64,000 nt of DNA from Vescimonas sanitatis (GCF_049060325.1 NZ_JBMGPW010000004.1:196640-260639); one strand, 5' to 3'. Shown: positions 18,966 through 28,097, numbered from the stretch's first letter. A program made the numbers and translations. Notes: a model not told the origin generated them from the sequence alone.

Positions 18966-19507
18966 ACGCAGTGAAGCTTACCGATGCCATGAGTGCACTG
19001 GAGGACAAATATATCACGGAGGCTCTTTTCTATGAGCGCCCGCACACATCAAAAGTAGGCACTAAAAAGCTGGCCGTACTGGCCGCCGCCATCATCGCCG
19101 CATTGGCGCTCTGCGGTTTTACGGCACACGAGCTGGGGCTGTTTGACCGGTGGCTTCAGAGGCCGTCTCCCGATCCGGCGCAAACCGTTCAAAGTGCCAT
19201 CGAAGGGCAAGCCGATAAAGCATATACGATTTGTGTGCGTGTGGATGAGATCGAAGTGGATAAGAGCGAAACAGCGCGTGTCGTTAAAATGTACGCCGGC
19301 AGCGAACTCGCCGCGTCAAGAGGCTGGACGGACGAGTATCTGGCAGAGCATTTTGTCGTCGTCCGGGCAAAATACTATGTGGCGTACGACCACACAAAAA
19401 CGTTTATGAACGACGGCTGCACGGAGCAGCACTTCTACTTGACGCAGGATGCGAAAACCGGGAAATGGGAGATCATCGACAACACCTCGCCGAACATACG
19501 GCCATAA
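18962..19507 (+). CDS. Putative membrane anti-sigma factor for the first ECF sigma
   Basis: A 181-residue single-pass protein. An N-terminal cytoplasmic segment (about 1-35, KLTDAMSALEDKYITEALFY) resembles the sigma-binding end of Firmicute anti-sigma factors. A transmembrane helix spans about 38-58, followed by an extracytoplasmic domain of about 120 residues with no recognised fold. The start is GTG 18962, overlapping the sigma stop. The anti-sigma role rests on topology, coupling and N-terminal similarity to the protein at 20259; the signal it senses is unknown. Confidence 0.7.
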   Translation: MNAVKLTDAMSALEDKYITEALFYERPHTSKVGTKKLAVLAAAIIAALALCGFTAHELGLFDRWLQRPSPDPAQTVQSAIEGQADKAYTICVRVDEIEVDKSETARVVKMYAGSELAASRGWTDEYLAEHFVVVRAKYYVAYDHTKTFMNDGCTEQHFYLTQDAKTGKWEIIDNTSPNIRP

Positions 19508-19578
19508 AAGCAATGCGCGGCCGACCCTTTTCCGCGGCATATTCGCGCCCGTTTCCGTGGGATATATCGGGTGCAGAC

Positions 19579-19605
19579 ACAAAAAGAGCGCTTAGGCGCT
19601 CTTTT
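19579..19605 (+). terminator. Terminator between the two sigma/anti-sigma pairs
   Basis: The stem AAAAAGAGCGC / GCGCTCTTTTT lies about 70 nt past the first anti-sigma gene, so the two pairs are probably separate transcripts. A TATAAT-like hexamer follows at about 19609. Confidence 0.85.
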
Positions 19606-19707
19606 TACTATATAATATACTTCGTAAGGATTTTGAAAGGAAGCGTCATATCCTGCTTCAAAAGGGTAGTTAATGTGTGAAGAAGGCGAAAGGAGGTACG
19701 TCGCCCC

Positions 19708-20262
19708 ATGGAGGACCAACAGATCATACGCCTGTTTTTTGAGCGCTCGGAGCAGGCGATCACCGAGCTGTCACGGAAGTACGGCGCGCTGTGCTTCCAA
19801 ATCGCCGACAACATTCTGGATGACCCGCAGGACGCGGAGGAATGCGTCAACGACGCCTGGCTCGGCGCGTGGAACAGCATTCCCCCGCAGCGCCCCGACC
19901 CGCTGAGAGCCTATATCTGCCGTATCGTCCGCAACCTCTCTTTGAAAAAGCTGCGGGCCAATTCCGCGCTGAAGCGGAGCAGCCGGTTTGAGGTCTCGCT
20001 ATCCGAACTGGAGGACTGCATTTCCGCCCATTCCCTCGACGAGCAGCTTGCCGCAGGTGAGCTGTCCGCGCAGATCAATGCGTTTCTCGCTGCCCTGCGC
20101 CGGGATGACCGGGTCATGTTCGTCAGGCGGTACTGGTTCGCGCAGCCGTTGTCCGAGATCGCGGATGCCTTCGGTACCACTGAAAACAACGTATCTGTCC
20201 GGCTGGGCAGAATTCGCAGGAAATTACATACGTACCTGGAACGCAAGGAGGTAACTCTATGA
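19708..20262 (+). CDS. ECF-type RNA polymerase sigma factor (second of two)
   Basis: Sigma-70 family protein of 184 residues, a paralogue of the one at 18405: both contain DAEECVNDA, LGAWN, IPP, RPDPL and RRYWF at matching positions, with NNVSVRLGRIRRKL in region 4. Regions 2 and 4 only. Start ATG 19708 behind AAAGGAGGTACG. Its stop overlaps the next start by 4 nt. The duplicated pair suggests divergence of signal rather than of promoter recognition, but that is inference. Confidence 0.9.
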   Translation: MEDQQIIRLFFERSEQAITELSRKYGALCFQIADNILDDPQDAEECVNDAWLGAWNSIPPQRPDPLRAYICRIVRNLSLKKLRANSALKRSSRFEVSLSELEDCISAHSLDEQLAAGELSAQINAFLAALRRDDRVMFVRRYWFAQPLSEIADAFGTTENNVSVRLGRIRRKLHTYLERKEVTL

Positions 20263-21650
20263 TGGAGCACAACACCGAAAAGCTGCTCTCCGCCATCGGA
20301 GACGTGGATGCGGCATATCTGGAGGAGGCCCTTGATTTTGATGCCGCGAACGCGGGCCGGAAACGGGCAGCCCGCTTCCCTAAATTATCCGCCGCGTGCG
20401 TGGCGATGCTGGTCATACTGGGCGTATCCGTGACCGCCTTTGCCGTCAGCAGACTGCCGCTGTCATGGCGCGACATCTTTTCTCCTGAACAGACTGTCAT
20501 CGGCGACGGGGACGAGACGCCGGTGGTCTCCCAACAGCAACCCACGGCAGCTGCGGAGGAGCTGCACATCCGTGTGGAAAAGGTGATCTCGGACGAGCGC
20601 ACCCTGTATCTTCTCTATTCTGTGAAGGCCAACGAGGGGGCTGTGCTGGATCAGAGCGGCCAATTCGCCGACTTTGAGCTGTACTTCCCCGGCAAGATGA
20701 TGTCCGGCGCCTATGTGTCGTATTTTCTGGAGCGGAAGGAGGGCGTGCCGAAGAACGAGCTGGAGGGCGTCGTACACGCCGACTGGCAGCCGGGCAGCAG
20801 TGCCAACGGTCTGGTGATGACCTTCGCCAACTGGCAGGAGAAACGGTGGTTCGACGACGAGACGATCGACTTCAACGTGGCGGAGATGGTGGAAAACGCC
20901 GGAGAGAACGCAAAGCTGCCCCAGTGCCAGCAGCGATTCCGCAACGGAACGGTGCGGTATTACTGGCAGCCGGGGGACGCGGACGTGCAGCTGCCCTGCG
21001 GCGCGTCCATCTGCAACGCCGGATGGGAGGACGGCACTCTCCATCTGGTGATGAAAGAACCGCTGGGCTCGGATGAATGGTCCGCGTCCTGGGAGAAGAA
21101 CTGGTATTTCCTGGACACGCGAACGGACACGGTCATCTACCCGGAGTCCCACTGTCATTTCGGACAGCCCGACGAGTTTGACCCGGATGCCACGGATGCC
21201 GACTGGCGGTACTTTTGGCGGGATGTGGCCGTTGACAAGGAAGCGCTCCCCTATTTGGAACTGCACTGGGGCGGAAAGGAGATCACCACCACCGTGCTGC
21301 CGGGGGACTGGCGGGTCACGCTGGAGGAAACGCCCGTCACCGTTGAGAGCGAGGTGCTGGCGGAGAGCGTTTCCCTCTCCTATGGCGGGGAGGTGCTCAC
21401 GGCGGAGAAAATCGAATGCTCCAAGCTGTCCATGGCGGTGTACTTCGCCGATTATGTGGACTCCACCACTGGCATCCTCAGCGCGTTCAAAGCGTTTGAC
21501 GAGGACGGCAAGTCTATCCCCTGCGATTGGAGCTTTATTGCGGATCAAGCCGACGACAGCTGCATGGTTTGGGCGCGGTTCGATGAGCCCATGGAGCCGG
21601 AGCGCATCTGCAAGCTGACGTTCAACGGAGAGACTGTGTTTGCGCGCTGA
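20259..21650 (+). CDS. Large membrane anti-sigma factor-like protein (DUF4179-like)
   Basis: A 463-residue single-pass protein. The N-terminus (KLLSAIGDVDAAYLEEALDF) mirrors that of the smaller anti-sigma protein at 18962; a transmembrane helix lies at about 45-66, and the remaining 390 residues are extracytoplasmic with beta-rich repeats including several Trp/Asp-rich segments. This resembles DUF4179-type anti-sigma proteins. Start ATG 20259 overlaps the sigma stop by 4 nt. The sensor domain is far larger than in the first pair, which points to a different signal. Confidence 0.75.
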   Translation: MMEHNTEKLLSAIGDVDAAYLEEALDFDAANAGRKRAARFPKLSAACVAMLVILGVSVTAFAVSRLPLSWRDIFSPEQTVIGDGDETPVVSQQQPTAAAEELHIRVEKVISDERTLYLLYSVKANEGAVLDQSGQFADFELYFPGKMMSGAYVSYFLERKEGVPKNELEGVVHADWQPGSSANGLVMTFANWQEKRWFDDETIDFNVAEMVENAGENAKLPQCQQRFRNGTVRYYWQPGDADVQLPCGASICNAGWEDGTLHLVMKEPLGSDEWSASWEKNWYFLDTRTDTVIYPESHCHFGQPDEFDPDATDADWRYFWRDVAVDKEALPYLELHWGGKEITTTVLPGDWRVTLEETPVTVESEVLAESVSLSYGGEVLTAEKIECSKLSMAVYFADYVDSTTGILSAFKAFDEDGKSIPCDWSFIADQADDSCMVWARFDEPMEPERICKLTFNGETVFAR

Positions 21651-21682
21651 CGGTTCCGCGCAGGCCGCTTCGGAAACGGCAG

Positions 21683-21715
21683 AACAAAAGAGGGGTGATC
21701 ACACCCCTCTTTTGT
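21683..21715. terminator. Terminator after the second anti-sigma gene
   Basis: A perfect palindrome with arms ACAAAAGAGGGGTG and CACCCCTCTTTTGT. Confidence 0.9.
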
Positions 21716-21784
21716 CATCTGCTATCGCCCGGGACGGCGCGGAGGCCGCCGCATCGGCGGAATGCCGAATTCTCCCGCGCTGTC

Positions 21785-21813
21785 TTGCAAGGCGCCGCCC
21801 GGTTTGCTATAAT
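21785..21813 (+). promoter_or_regulatory. Promoter of the rpiR-phn operon
   Basis: TTGCAA (21785-21790), 17-nt spacer, TATAAT (21808-21813). Confidence 0.85.
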
Positions 21814-21849
21814 GAAAAAAATATCATGGATGGCAAGGAGGGACAGGCT

Positions 21850-22602
21850 GTGGGCGACGGCTATTTTCTGCTGACAAATCTGCTTTCTGAGGACGAGAAA
21901 CGGGTGATCACCAGCATCACGGCACATATCGAGCGCGGCGAGAAGCGCGTGGGTATCCAGCAGATCGCCAACGAGAACTTTCTCTCCACCACCACCATCG
22001 TCAAGATGTGCAAGCGGCTGGGCTTTGACGGATACAGCGAGCTGTACTACTACCTCAGCCGCCAGTTCAACTCCCACGGCCAGGACCGCAGCGCGGAGAA
22101 TATCAAGAGCCTGATCGACAATTATTCCGACGAGCTGCTGGACCGGTTCTGCGGCCTGCTGGACCAGTCGCGCCGGGCCAAGCTGTTCACCACCGGCGAA
22201 GGCTTTTCCAACATTGTGGGTGCCTATATCGCCCAGCGGCTGTCTATCTGCGGCTTTATGGTGTTCAACAACGTTCATTTCTATGACTATATGCTGTTCC
22301 GCGACGCGCACCACCTGTCCGACGCGGCGGAGGCCCCGCCGGTGATGTTCGCCGTCAGCCAGAGCGGCGAGACGGAGCCGGTGCTGAACGACGTGCGTCA
22401 CGCCCGGCAGAACGGCCACAAGATCGTCACGTTCACCAAGCGGAGCGACTCTACCCTGGCACAGATGTCGGACATCGTGTTTGTGGTGGACGGCTCGCGG
22501 CAGACGCTGGCCGGCAGCCTGCCCAACAGCTTTTTCGGCCATGTGATATTGGCGTTCGAGGAGCTGGTGGCGTTCTACTTCGGGCGGGAGAGGGACGCCT
22601 GA
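21850..22602 (+). CDS. RpiR-family transcriptional regulator
   Basis: A 250-residue regulator with an N-terminal RpiR helix-turn-helix (about 10-85, with IQQIANENFLSTTTIVKMCK) and a C-terminal SIS domain (about 105-240, including FAVSQSGETEPV) that in the family binds phosphosugars. The start is GTG 21850, placed exactly 8 nt after AAGGAGG; an in-frame ATG at 21826 lies before that RBS. It precedes the Phn-type importer and probably controls it. An SIS ligand suggests the imported compound is, or yields, a sugar phosphate. Confidence 0.88.
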   Translation: MGDGYFLLTNLLSEDEKRVITSITAHIERGEKRVGIQQIANENFLSTTTIVKMCKRLGFDGYSELYYYLSRQFNSHGQDRSAENIKSLIDNYSDELLDRFCGLLDQSRRAKLFTTGEGFSNIVGAYIAQRLSICGFMVFNNVHFYDYMLFRDAHHLSDAAEAPPVMFAVSQSGETEPVLNDVRHARQNGHKIVTFTKRSDSTLAQMSDIVFVVDGSRQTLAGSLPNSFFGHVILAFEELVAFYFGRERDA

Positions 22603-22757
22603 GATATTACTTTTTTTACCAAATCGGAAAATTTTTCTCTATAAAGGTGTGCTATACTGTGAGACGGTATGGTGCGCCTTTTGCTGTGCCATGCCGCTGT
22701 ACACGTCCCGGAGAACTACTCCGGGCAAGGGAACAACACTTTATGGAGGAAAAAAGA

Positions 22758-23813
22758 ATGAAAAAGTTTTTTGCTCTGCTGCTGGCGCTGGTCATGGCGC
22801 TCGGCCTGCTGGCCGGCTGCGGTGACAAGACCGATGGCGACAATACCGGCGACACCGACGGCGCGAAGAAGATCGAGACCCTGAAGGTCGCGTTCGTGCC
22901 CTCCCGCGAGCCGGAGGAGATCATTACCGTTACCGAGCCCCTGAAGCAGATGCTGAAGGACGAGCTGGCCAAGCAGGGCTACGAGGTGGGCGACGTGGAG
23001 ATCACTGTCGGCACCACCTATGAGGCTGTGGGCGAGGGCCTTGAGGCCGGCACCATCGACGTGGGTCTGATCCCCGGCGGCACCTATGTGCTGTATGACG
23101 ACGGCGCCGAGGTCATTCTGACCGCTACCCGCGACGGCTTGAGCAAGGACTCCGACAACGCCAAGGACTGGAATGACGGCCAGCCCACCGAGGCTTCCGA
23201 CAAGCAGGCCGTTTCCTACCGCGCCCTGTTCATCGCCGGCCCCTCTGACAAGGGCCAGGAGCTGGTGAAGAAGGTCAACGCCGGCGAAGAGCTGACCTGG
23301 GAGGACCTGGACAGCGCCAACTGGAGCGTCATGGGCACCTCTTCCCCCGCCGGCTACATCTATCCCGCCCTGTGGCTGCAGGATCACTACGGCAAGGGCA
23401 TCTCTGACCTGAAGAGCGCCGTGCAGTCCGACTCCTACGCCAGCGCCTTTGCCCGTCTGGCCTCCGGCCAGGTGGACGTGCTGGTGACCTATGCCGACGC
23501 GCGCCGCGACTATGCCGAGCGCTGGAACACCGAGTTCAGCCGTGAAGGCTCCATCTGGGAGGAGACCGGCGTGATCGGCGTGACCGCCCCCATCTACAAC
23601 GACACCATCTCCGTCAGCAAGAACTCCGAGATCATGGACGCTGACCTGATCGCCGCGCTGCAGCAGGCGTTCATCAACATCGGCAACACCGATGCCGGTA
23701 AGGAAGTCATCGCTATCTACAGCCACAACGGCTATCAGGTGGCACAGGCTTCCGATTACGACAACGAGCGCGCCGCGCAGAAGCTCATCCAGGAGCTGTC
23801 TGCCGCCAACTAA
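22758..23813 (+). CDS. phnD: PhnD-like phosphate/phosphonate ABC transporter substrate-binding lipoprotein
   Basis: A 351-residue lipoprotein: a signal peptide with lipobox LLAGC (lipidated Cys about residue 22), an Asp/Gly/Thr-rich linker, then a PhnD-type periplasmic-binding fold starting LKVAFVPSREPEEI. Motifs IDVGLIPGGTYVL and QVDVLVTYADARRDY fit the family. Start ATG 22758 follows GGAGG. It is the binding protein for the PhnC/PhnE genes that follow. The family binds phosphonates, phosphite or phosphate esters; the ligand here is not known. Confidence 0.9.
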   Translation: MKKFFALLLALVMALGLLAGCGDKTDGDNTGDTDGAKKIETLKVAFVPSREPEEIITVTEPLKQMLKDELAKQGYEVGDVEITVGTTYEAVGEGLEAGTIDVGLIPGGTYVLYDDGAEVILTATRDGLSKDSDNAKDWNDGQPTEASDKQAVSYRALFIAGPSDKGQELVKKVNAGEELTWEDLDSANWSVMGTSSPAGYIYPALWLQDHYGKGISDLKSAVQSDSYASAFARLASGQVDVLVTYADARRDYAERWNTEFSREGSIWEETGVIGVTAPIYNDTISVSKNSEIMDADLIAALQQAFINIGNTDAGKEVIAIYSHNGYQVAQASDYDNERAAQKLIQELSAAN

Positions 23814-23905
23814 AGCACTTTCCCAAGCGCGGGGAGGACTGCACAGCCATGACCTTCCGCTGTGCAGCCCTCCCCGTGTGCTATTTCAGGAAAAGAGGAG
23901 ACCAT

Positions 23906-24664
23906 ATGATCATTTTCGACCATGTATCCAAGGTGTATCCCAACGGCACGGTGGGTCTGGACGACGTGGACCTGACCATTCAGGACGGCGAGTTTGTGGC
24001 CATCATCGGCCGTTCCGGCGCGGGCAAGTCCACGCTGCTGCGCTCCGTGAACCGGATGCACCAGATCACCTCCGGCACGCTGACGGTGAACGGCACCGAT
24101 GTCAGCACCCTGTCGGGCAAGAGCCTGCGCCGGTTCCGCCGGGGCATCGGTATGGTGTTCCAGTCCTTCAATCTGGTGACCCGCACCACCGTCATCAAGA
24201 ACGTGCTGTCCGCCTGCGTGCCGGATATGCCCTTCTGGCGGGTGCTGCTGGGTGCCTTCCGAAAGGCGGACAAGATCAAGGCGCTAGAATCGCTGGATAA
24301 GGTGGGTATTCTGGACAAGGCCTACATCCGCGCCGACCAGCTCTCCGGCGGTCAGCAGCAGCGGGTGGCGCTGGCCCGCACACTGACCCAGAACCCCCGG
24401 ATCATTCTGGCAGATGAGCCGGTGGCTGCCCTTGACCCCGTTACCGCCAAGCAGGTGATGCAGGACTTCGTCCGCATCAATGAGGAGATGGGCATCTCCA
24501 TCCTGCTGAACATCCACCATGTGGAGCTGGCGCTGGAGTACGCCGACCGCATTATCGGCATCCGCGCCGGCAAGATCGTCTATGACGGGCCCTCCGCCAA
24601 TGTGGACCAGTCGGTGCTGGACGCCATCTACGGTGACGACAGCGAGACGGAGGCAGACGCATGA
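23906..24664 (+). CDS. phnC: PhnC-like ABC transporter ATP-binding protein
   Basis: A 252-residue ATPase. Walker A GRSGAGKST at about 35-43, the Q-loop MVFQSFNLV, signature LSGGQQQR and Walker B IILADEP are all intact. Start ATG 23906 is behind AGAGGAGACC. Its stop overlaps the start of the first permease by 4 nt (ATGA). It powers the PhnD/PhnE importer at the membrane. Confidence 0.94.
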   Translation: MIIFDHVSKVYPNGTVGLDDVDLTIQDGEFVAIIGRSGAGKSTLLRSVNRMHQITSGTLTVNGTDVSTLSGKSLRRFRRGIGMVFQSFNLVTRTTVIKNVLSACVPDMPFWRVLLGAFRKADKIKALESLDKVGILDKAYIRADQLSGGQQQRVALARTLTQNPRIILADEPVAALDPVTAKQVMQDFVRINEEMGISILLNIHHVELALEYADRIIGIRAGKIVYDGPSANVDQSVLDAIYGDDSETEADA

Positions 24665-25482
24665 GCCTGTACGACCGTCTGTTCAAGCCCCGCCGCTATA
24701 CGCTGCCCAACGGCGCAGTGGTGGAGGAAAAACGCAGCCGCGCGCCGCTGGTCATTCTGATCGTGCTGGCGCTGGGCGCGCTGTCTGTGCACATCACCGG
24801 CTTCGATTTCGGGGTGTTGGTGAAGAAGGGCAGCAAGTTTTTCGATATCCTCGCGGCCATGTTCCCGCCCAACACGGGGTATCTGAGCAAGATCTGGCAG
24901 CCCCTGTGGGACACCATCAAGATGTCCTTCCTGGGTTCGTTCATCGGCGCGGTGCTGGCGATCCCCTTTGCCGTAGCCGCCGCCAGCAACATCGTCACCA
25001 ACCGCGTGGTGGTGTTCATCGTCCGGCTGTTTCTCAGCCTTGTGCGGACACTGCCCACGCTGGTGTGCGCCCTGATCGCCACCTACATCTTCGGCCTGGG
25101 CACCATGGCGGGCACCTGCGCCATCGCGGTGTTTACCTTCGCCTATGTGGGCAAGCAGCTCTTCGAGATCATCGAGACGGTGGATATGGGACCCTATGAG
25201 GCCATGGAGGCGCTGGGCGCCACCCGGCTGCAGGCCTTTACCACGGCGGTGTTTCCCCAGGTGCTGCCCACCTATCTGTCCGTATCCCTGTTCTGCCTGG
25301 AGGGCAACGTGCGCTACGCCTCCATTCTGGGCTACGTGGGCGCAGGCGGACTGGGCCTTATTATGAATGAAAAGATCGGCTGGCGTGAGTACGACAGCCT
25401 TGGCATGATCCTGATCGTTCTGTTTGTGGCCGTTATGGTCATCGAGGCGATCAGCCACGCCCTGCGTAAGAAACTGACGTAA
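24661..25482 (+). CDS. phnE: PhnE-like ABC transporter permease (first)
   Basis: A 273-residue inner-membrane protein with about six hydrophobic segments. The ABC permease coupling motif reads EAMEALGATRLQAFTTAVFP, with the PhnE-typical RTLPTLVCALI upstream. The N-terminal 30 residues are basic and cytoplasmic. It forms the transport pore, probably as a heterodimer with the second permease at 25493. Translationally coupled to phnC. Confidence 0.92.
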   Translation: MSLYDRLFKPRRYTLPNGAVVEEKRSRAPLVILIVLALGALSVHITGFDFGVLVKKGSKFFDILAAMFPPNTGYLSKIWQPLWDTIKMSFLGSFIGAVLAIPFAVAAASNIVTNRVVVFIVRLFLSLVRTLPTLVCALIATYIFGLGTMAGTCAIAVFTFAYVGKQLFEIIETVDMGPYEAMEALGATRLQAFTTAVFPQVLPTYLSVSLFCLEGNVRYASILGYVGAGGLGLIMNEKIGWREYDSLGMILIVLFVAVMVIEAISHALRKKLT

Positions 25483-25492
25483 GGAGGGCCGT

Positions 25493-26302
25493 ATGGAACA
25501 GAGAATTCAAAAAGCCTGCGCCTCCGCGCCGAAAACGTGGCTGTGGCAGCTGCTGGCGGCCTTCATCGTGGCCTGCCTGCTGGCGTGGTCCGGCACGGCC
25601 GTACAGACCAGCAACCCCACCAGCAACGGGCTGGAGGTAGCCGGGAATATCATCTCCGGCATCTTCCATCCCTCCGCCAAGCTGCTGTTCACACTGGGCA
25701 CCAACGGTGTGCCTTATCTGCTGCTGGAGACGTTCTGCATCGCCTTTCTGGGCACCATCGTGGGCGCGGTGATCTCGCTGCCCCTGTCGTTTATCTCCGC
25801 CAGCAATCTGGTCCCCAAGCCGCTGGCGCTGGTGGGACGCATTCTGATCGCCGCTATCCGCACCGTTCCCGCCTTTGTCTACGGCCTGATGTTCATCCGC
25901 GTCACCGGCCCCGGCCCCTTCGCAGGCCTGCTGACCATGTCCCTGTGCTCCATCGGCATGGTGTCCAAGATGTTTATCGAGAGCATCGAGGACCTGGACA
26001 AGCGCATCCTGGAGTCGTTGGACGCCGCGGGCTGCACCACGTTCCAGAAGATCCGCTACGGCATTCTGCCGCAGCTGACGGCGGACTTCACCTCCACCAT
26101 CATCTACCGCTTCGACATGAACCTGCGCGACGCCACGGTGCTGGGCCTGGTGGGCGCGGGCGGTATCGGCGCGCCGCTGATCTTCGCCATGAGCGCCTAT
26201 CGCTGGAACGAGGTGGGCGCGATCCTGCTGGGCCTGATCGTGCTGGTGCTGATCATCGAGTGGATATCCTCCCGGATCCGTATCAAGCTGGCACGGGGGT
26301 GA
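25493..26302 (+). CDS. phnE: PhnE-like ABC transporter permease (second)
   Basis: A 269-residue membrane protein homologous to the first permease: RTVPAFVYGLM and the coupling loop RILESLDAAGCTTFQKIRYG sit at equivalent positions. RBS AAGGAGGG lies before ATG 25493. Two PhnE subunits side by side are known for PhnCDE importers in Firmicutes. It is followed 4 nt later by the metallophosphatase gene, so all five genes after rpiR look like one operon. Confidence 0.92.
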   Translation: MEQRIQKACASAPKTWLWQLLAAFIVACLLAWSGTAVQTSNPTSNGLEVAGNIISGIFHPSAKLLFTLGTNGVPYLLLETFCIAFLGTIVGAVISLPLSFISASNLVPKPLALVGRILIAAIRTVPAFVYGLMFIRVTGPGPFAGLLTMSLCSIGMVSKMFIESIEDLDKRILESLDAAGCTTFQKIRYGILPQLTADFTSTIIYRFDMNLRDATVLGLVGAGGIGAPLIFAMSAYRWNEVGAILLGLIVLVLIIEWISSRIRIKLARG

Positions 26303-26306
26303 GCCG

Positions 26307-27842
26307 ATGGACACAAAACGCTTTACCATCTACTTCACCTCTGACCTCCATGGTTATATCTATCCCACCGACTACCGCAGCCGGCAGGAGAGGAATATCG
26401 GTCTGTTCAAGTGTGCCAGCCAGTTTCATAAGGACGGGAACACGCTGGTCATCGACGGCGGCGATATCCTGCAGGGCTCGCCGCTGGGTGCCTACTGCCA
26501 TGACACATTGGGCGACGCCAGCCGGTTCGCCGAGATAATGAACCGCTGCGGCTACGACTATGTGACCCTGGGCAACCACGACTTCAACTACGGCATGGAC
26601 TATCTGGACAGCTATCTCAACGCTCTGCACGCCCGCTGCGTCTGCGAGAATGTCCGCTGGGACGGCGCCCGCGTGCGCTTCCCTGCCCGTATCCACACGC
26701 TGGAGAACGGCCTGCGGATCGGCATCGTGGGCATCGTCACCGACTACGTGAACATCTGGGAGAAGCCGGAGCACCTGTCCGGCATCACTATCAGCGACCC
26801 TATCCCCGCCGCGCGTGCGGCGCTGGAATCCCTGCGGGGCCGGGTGGATGTGACGCTGTGCATTTATCACGGCGGCTTCGAGAGAGATCTGGCCACCGGC
26901 CGCGTGCTGTCCACCACCCATGAGAACGTGGCCTACCGCCTGTGCCAGGAGCTGGACTTTGACCTTCTGCTGACAGGGCACCAGCACATGACCGTCCACG
27001 GGCAGACGCTGTGCGGTACTTTCGTGGTGCAGCCCACCGACCGGGGACAGGAATTCTTGCACATCGAGGCGGCCATATCCGAAACGGGCAAGCGCTTCAC
27101 CAGCGAGACGATCCCCGCATCCGGTGCATGCCGCCGGGAGTGGCTGGACGAGTTCGCCGGCATGGAGCGCGGCGCCCAGGACTGGCTGGATCAGGTGGTG
27201 GGCCATCTGCCGCAGCCTCTGATGCCGGACACGCCGCTGCACATGGCGGCCGGAGGCAGCGGCCTCCCCGATCTGTTCAACGCGGTGCAGCTTTGGGCCA
27301 GCGGCGCGCAGCTGTCCGCCTCCAGCCTGGCCAACGACGCGGCGGGGCTCCCGCGGGTGGTGCGGCGGCGCGATCTGCTGATCGCCTACCCCTACACCAA
27401 CACGCTGTCGGTGCTGGAGATCACCGGCGCCGTCCTGCGGCAGGCGATGGAGCGCAGCGCGGCATACTTTACCCGGAACGACGACGGCACCCTGCGGGTG
27501 TCGGACTGCTTCCTGGAGCCGAAGGTGGAGCATTACAACTATGACTACTACATGGGCGTGTCCTACACCTACGATATCTCCCGCCCGGTGGGGCAGCGGG
27601 TCGCTGCCATGACCGTGCAGGGAAAGCCCGTGGCGGATACCGATGTGTTCACCATCTGCCTGAACAGCTACCGCGCCAGCGGCACCGGCGGGTATGACTG
27701 CTATGTGGGCTGCCCCGTGGTGCGGGAGATCGGCACGGAAATGTCCGATCTGATCCTGGACTACTTCAAGCAGTACGGCGACGCCATGCCGGAGCGCCGC
27801 GGCGATTTTCAGGTCCTTCCGCCTGTGCGGAGCGAGGGATAA
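26307..27842 (+). CDS. Bifunctional metallophosphatase / 5'-nucleotidase-like protein
   Basis: A 511-residue UshA/YfkN-type enzyme. The N-terminal calcineurin-like domain (about 1-250) shows FTSDLHG, GGDILQG, LGNHDFNYG, and GHQHMTVHG metal motifs; the C-terminal 5'-nucleotidase domain (about 300-500) shows YPYTNTLSVLEITGAVL and LNSYRASGTGGY. No signal peptide is present, so unlike most relatives it should act in the cytoplasm. Its place right after the importer implies it dephosphorylates the imported substrate, for example a nucleotide or cyclic phosphodiester. Confidence 0.9.
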   Translation: MDTKRFTIYFTSDLHGYIYPTDYRSRQERNIGLFKCASQFHKDGNTLVIDGGDILQGSPLGAYCHDTLGDASRFAEIMNRCGYDYVTLGNHDFNYGMDYLDSYLNALHARCVCENVRWDGARVRFPARIHTLENGLRIGIVGIVTDYVNIWEKPEHLSGITISDPIPAARAALESLRGRVDVTLCIYHGGFERDLATGRVLSTTHENVAYRLCQELDFDLLLTGHQHMTVHGQTLCGTFVVQPTDRGQEFLHIEAAISETGKRFTSETIPASGACRREWLDEFAGMERGAQDWLDQVVGHLPQPLMPDTPLHMAAGGSGLPDLFNAVQLWASGAQLSASSLANDAAGLPRVVRRRDLLIAYPYTNTLSVLEITGAVLRQAMERSAAYFTRNDDGTLRVSDCFLEPKVEHYNYDYYMGVSYTYDISRPVGQRVAAMTVQGKPVADTDVFTICLNSYRASGTGGYDCYVGCPVVREIGTEMSDLILDYFKQYGDAMPERRGDFQVLPPVRSEG

Positions 27843-27896
27843 GCGCCGCTGCGTCTCGGACAAACCGCTGCCGTTTTACAACGCTTCCTGTGCTCC

Positions 27897-27933
27897 AAAA
27901 GCCCCGGGACCTTTTCGGCCCCGGGGCTTTTTT
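27897..27933 (+). terminator. Terminator of the rpiR-phn operon
   Basis: The stem AAAAGCCCCGGG / CCCCGGGGCTTTT, about 55 nt after the metallophosphatase stop, ends in a T-run. Confidence 0.85.
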
Positions 27934-27973
27934 GGCGTGCGTCACTGACTCGAATTCAAAATTTGCAAAGCAA

Positions 27974-28006
27974 AAAACCTCGGAACCCTTGTGGTTCCGA
28001 GGTTTT
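27974..28006 (-). terminator. Terminator after tRNA-Val
   Basis: The stem AAAACCTCGGAACC / GGTTCCGAGGTTTT lies 2 nt past the tRNA 3' end on the minus strand, followed by T's. Confidence 0.9.
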
Positions 28007-28008
28007 CG

Positions 28009-28084
28009 TGGTGCGCGGTACAGGACTCGAACCTGTGACCCCATGCACGTCAAGCATGTGCTCTACCAGCTGAGCTAACCGCGC
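28009..28084 (-). tRNA. tRNA-Val (anticodon GAC)
   Basis: A 76-nt cloverleaf on the minus strand: acceptor GCGCGGT, D arm GCTCAGCTGGTAGAGC, anticodon loop TTGACGT giving GAC, T arm with GGTTCGAGTCC, and an encoded CCA end. Confidence 0.95.
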
Positions 28085-28097
28085 AGACAACGATAGT

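Noticed and set aside
22653..22658. A separate promoter for phnD from the TATACT hexamer
   Set aside because: There is no -35 box at 16-18 nt; transcription may come from the rpiR promoter instead.
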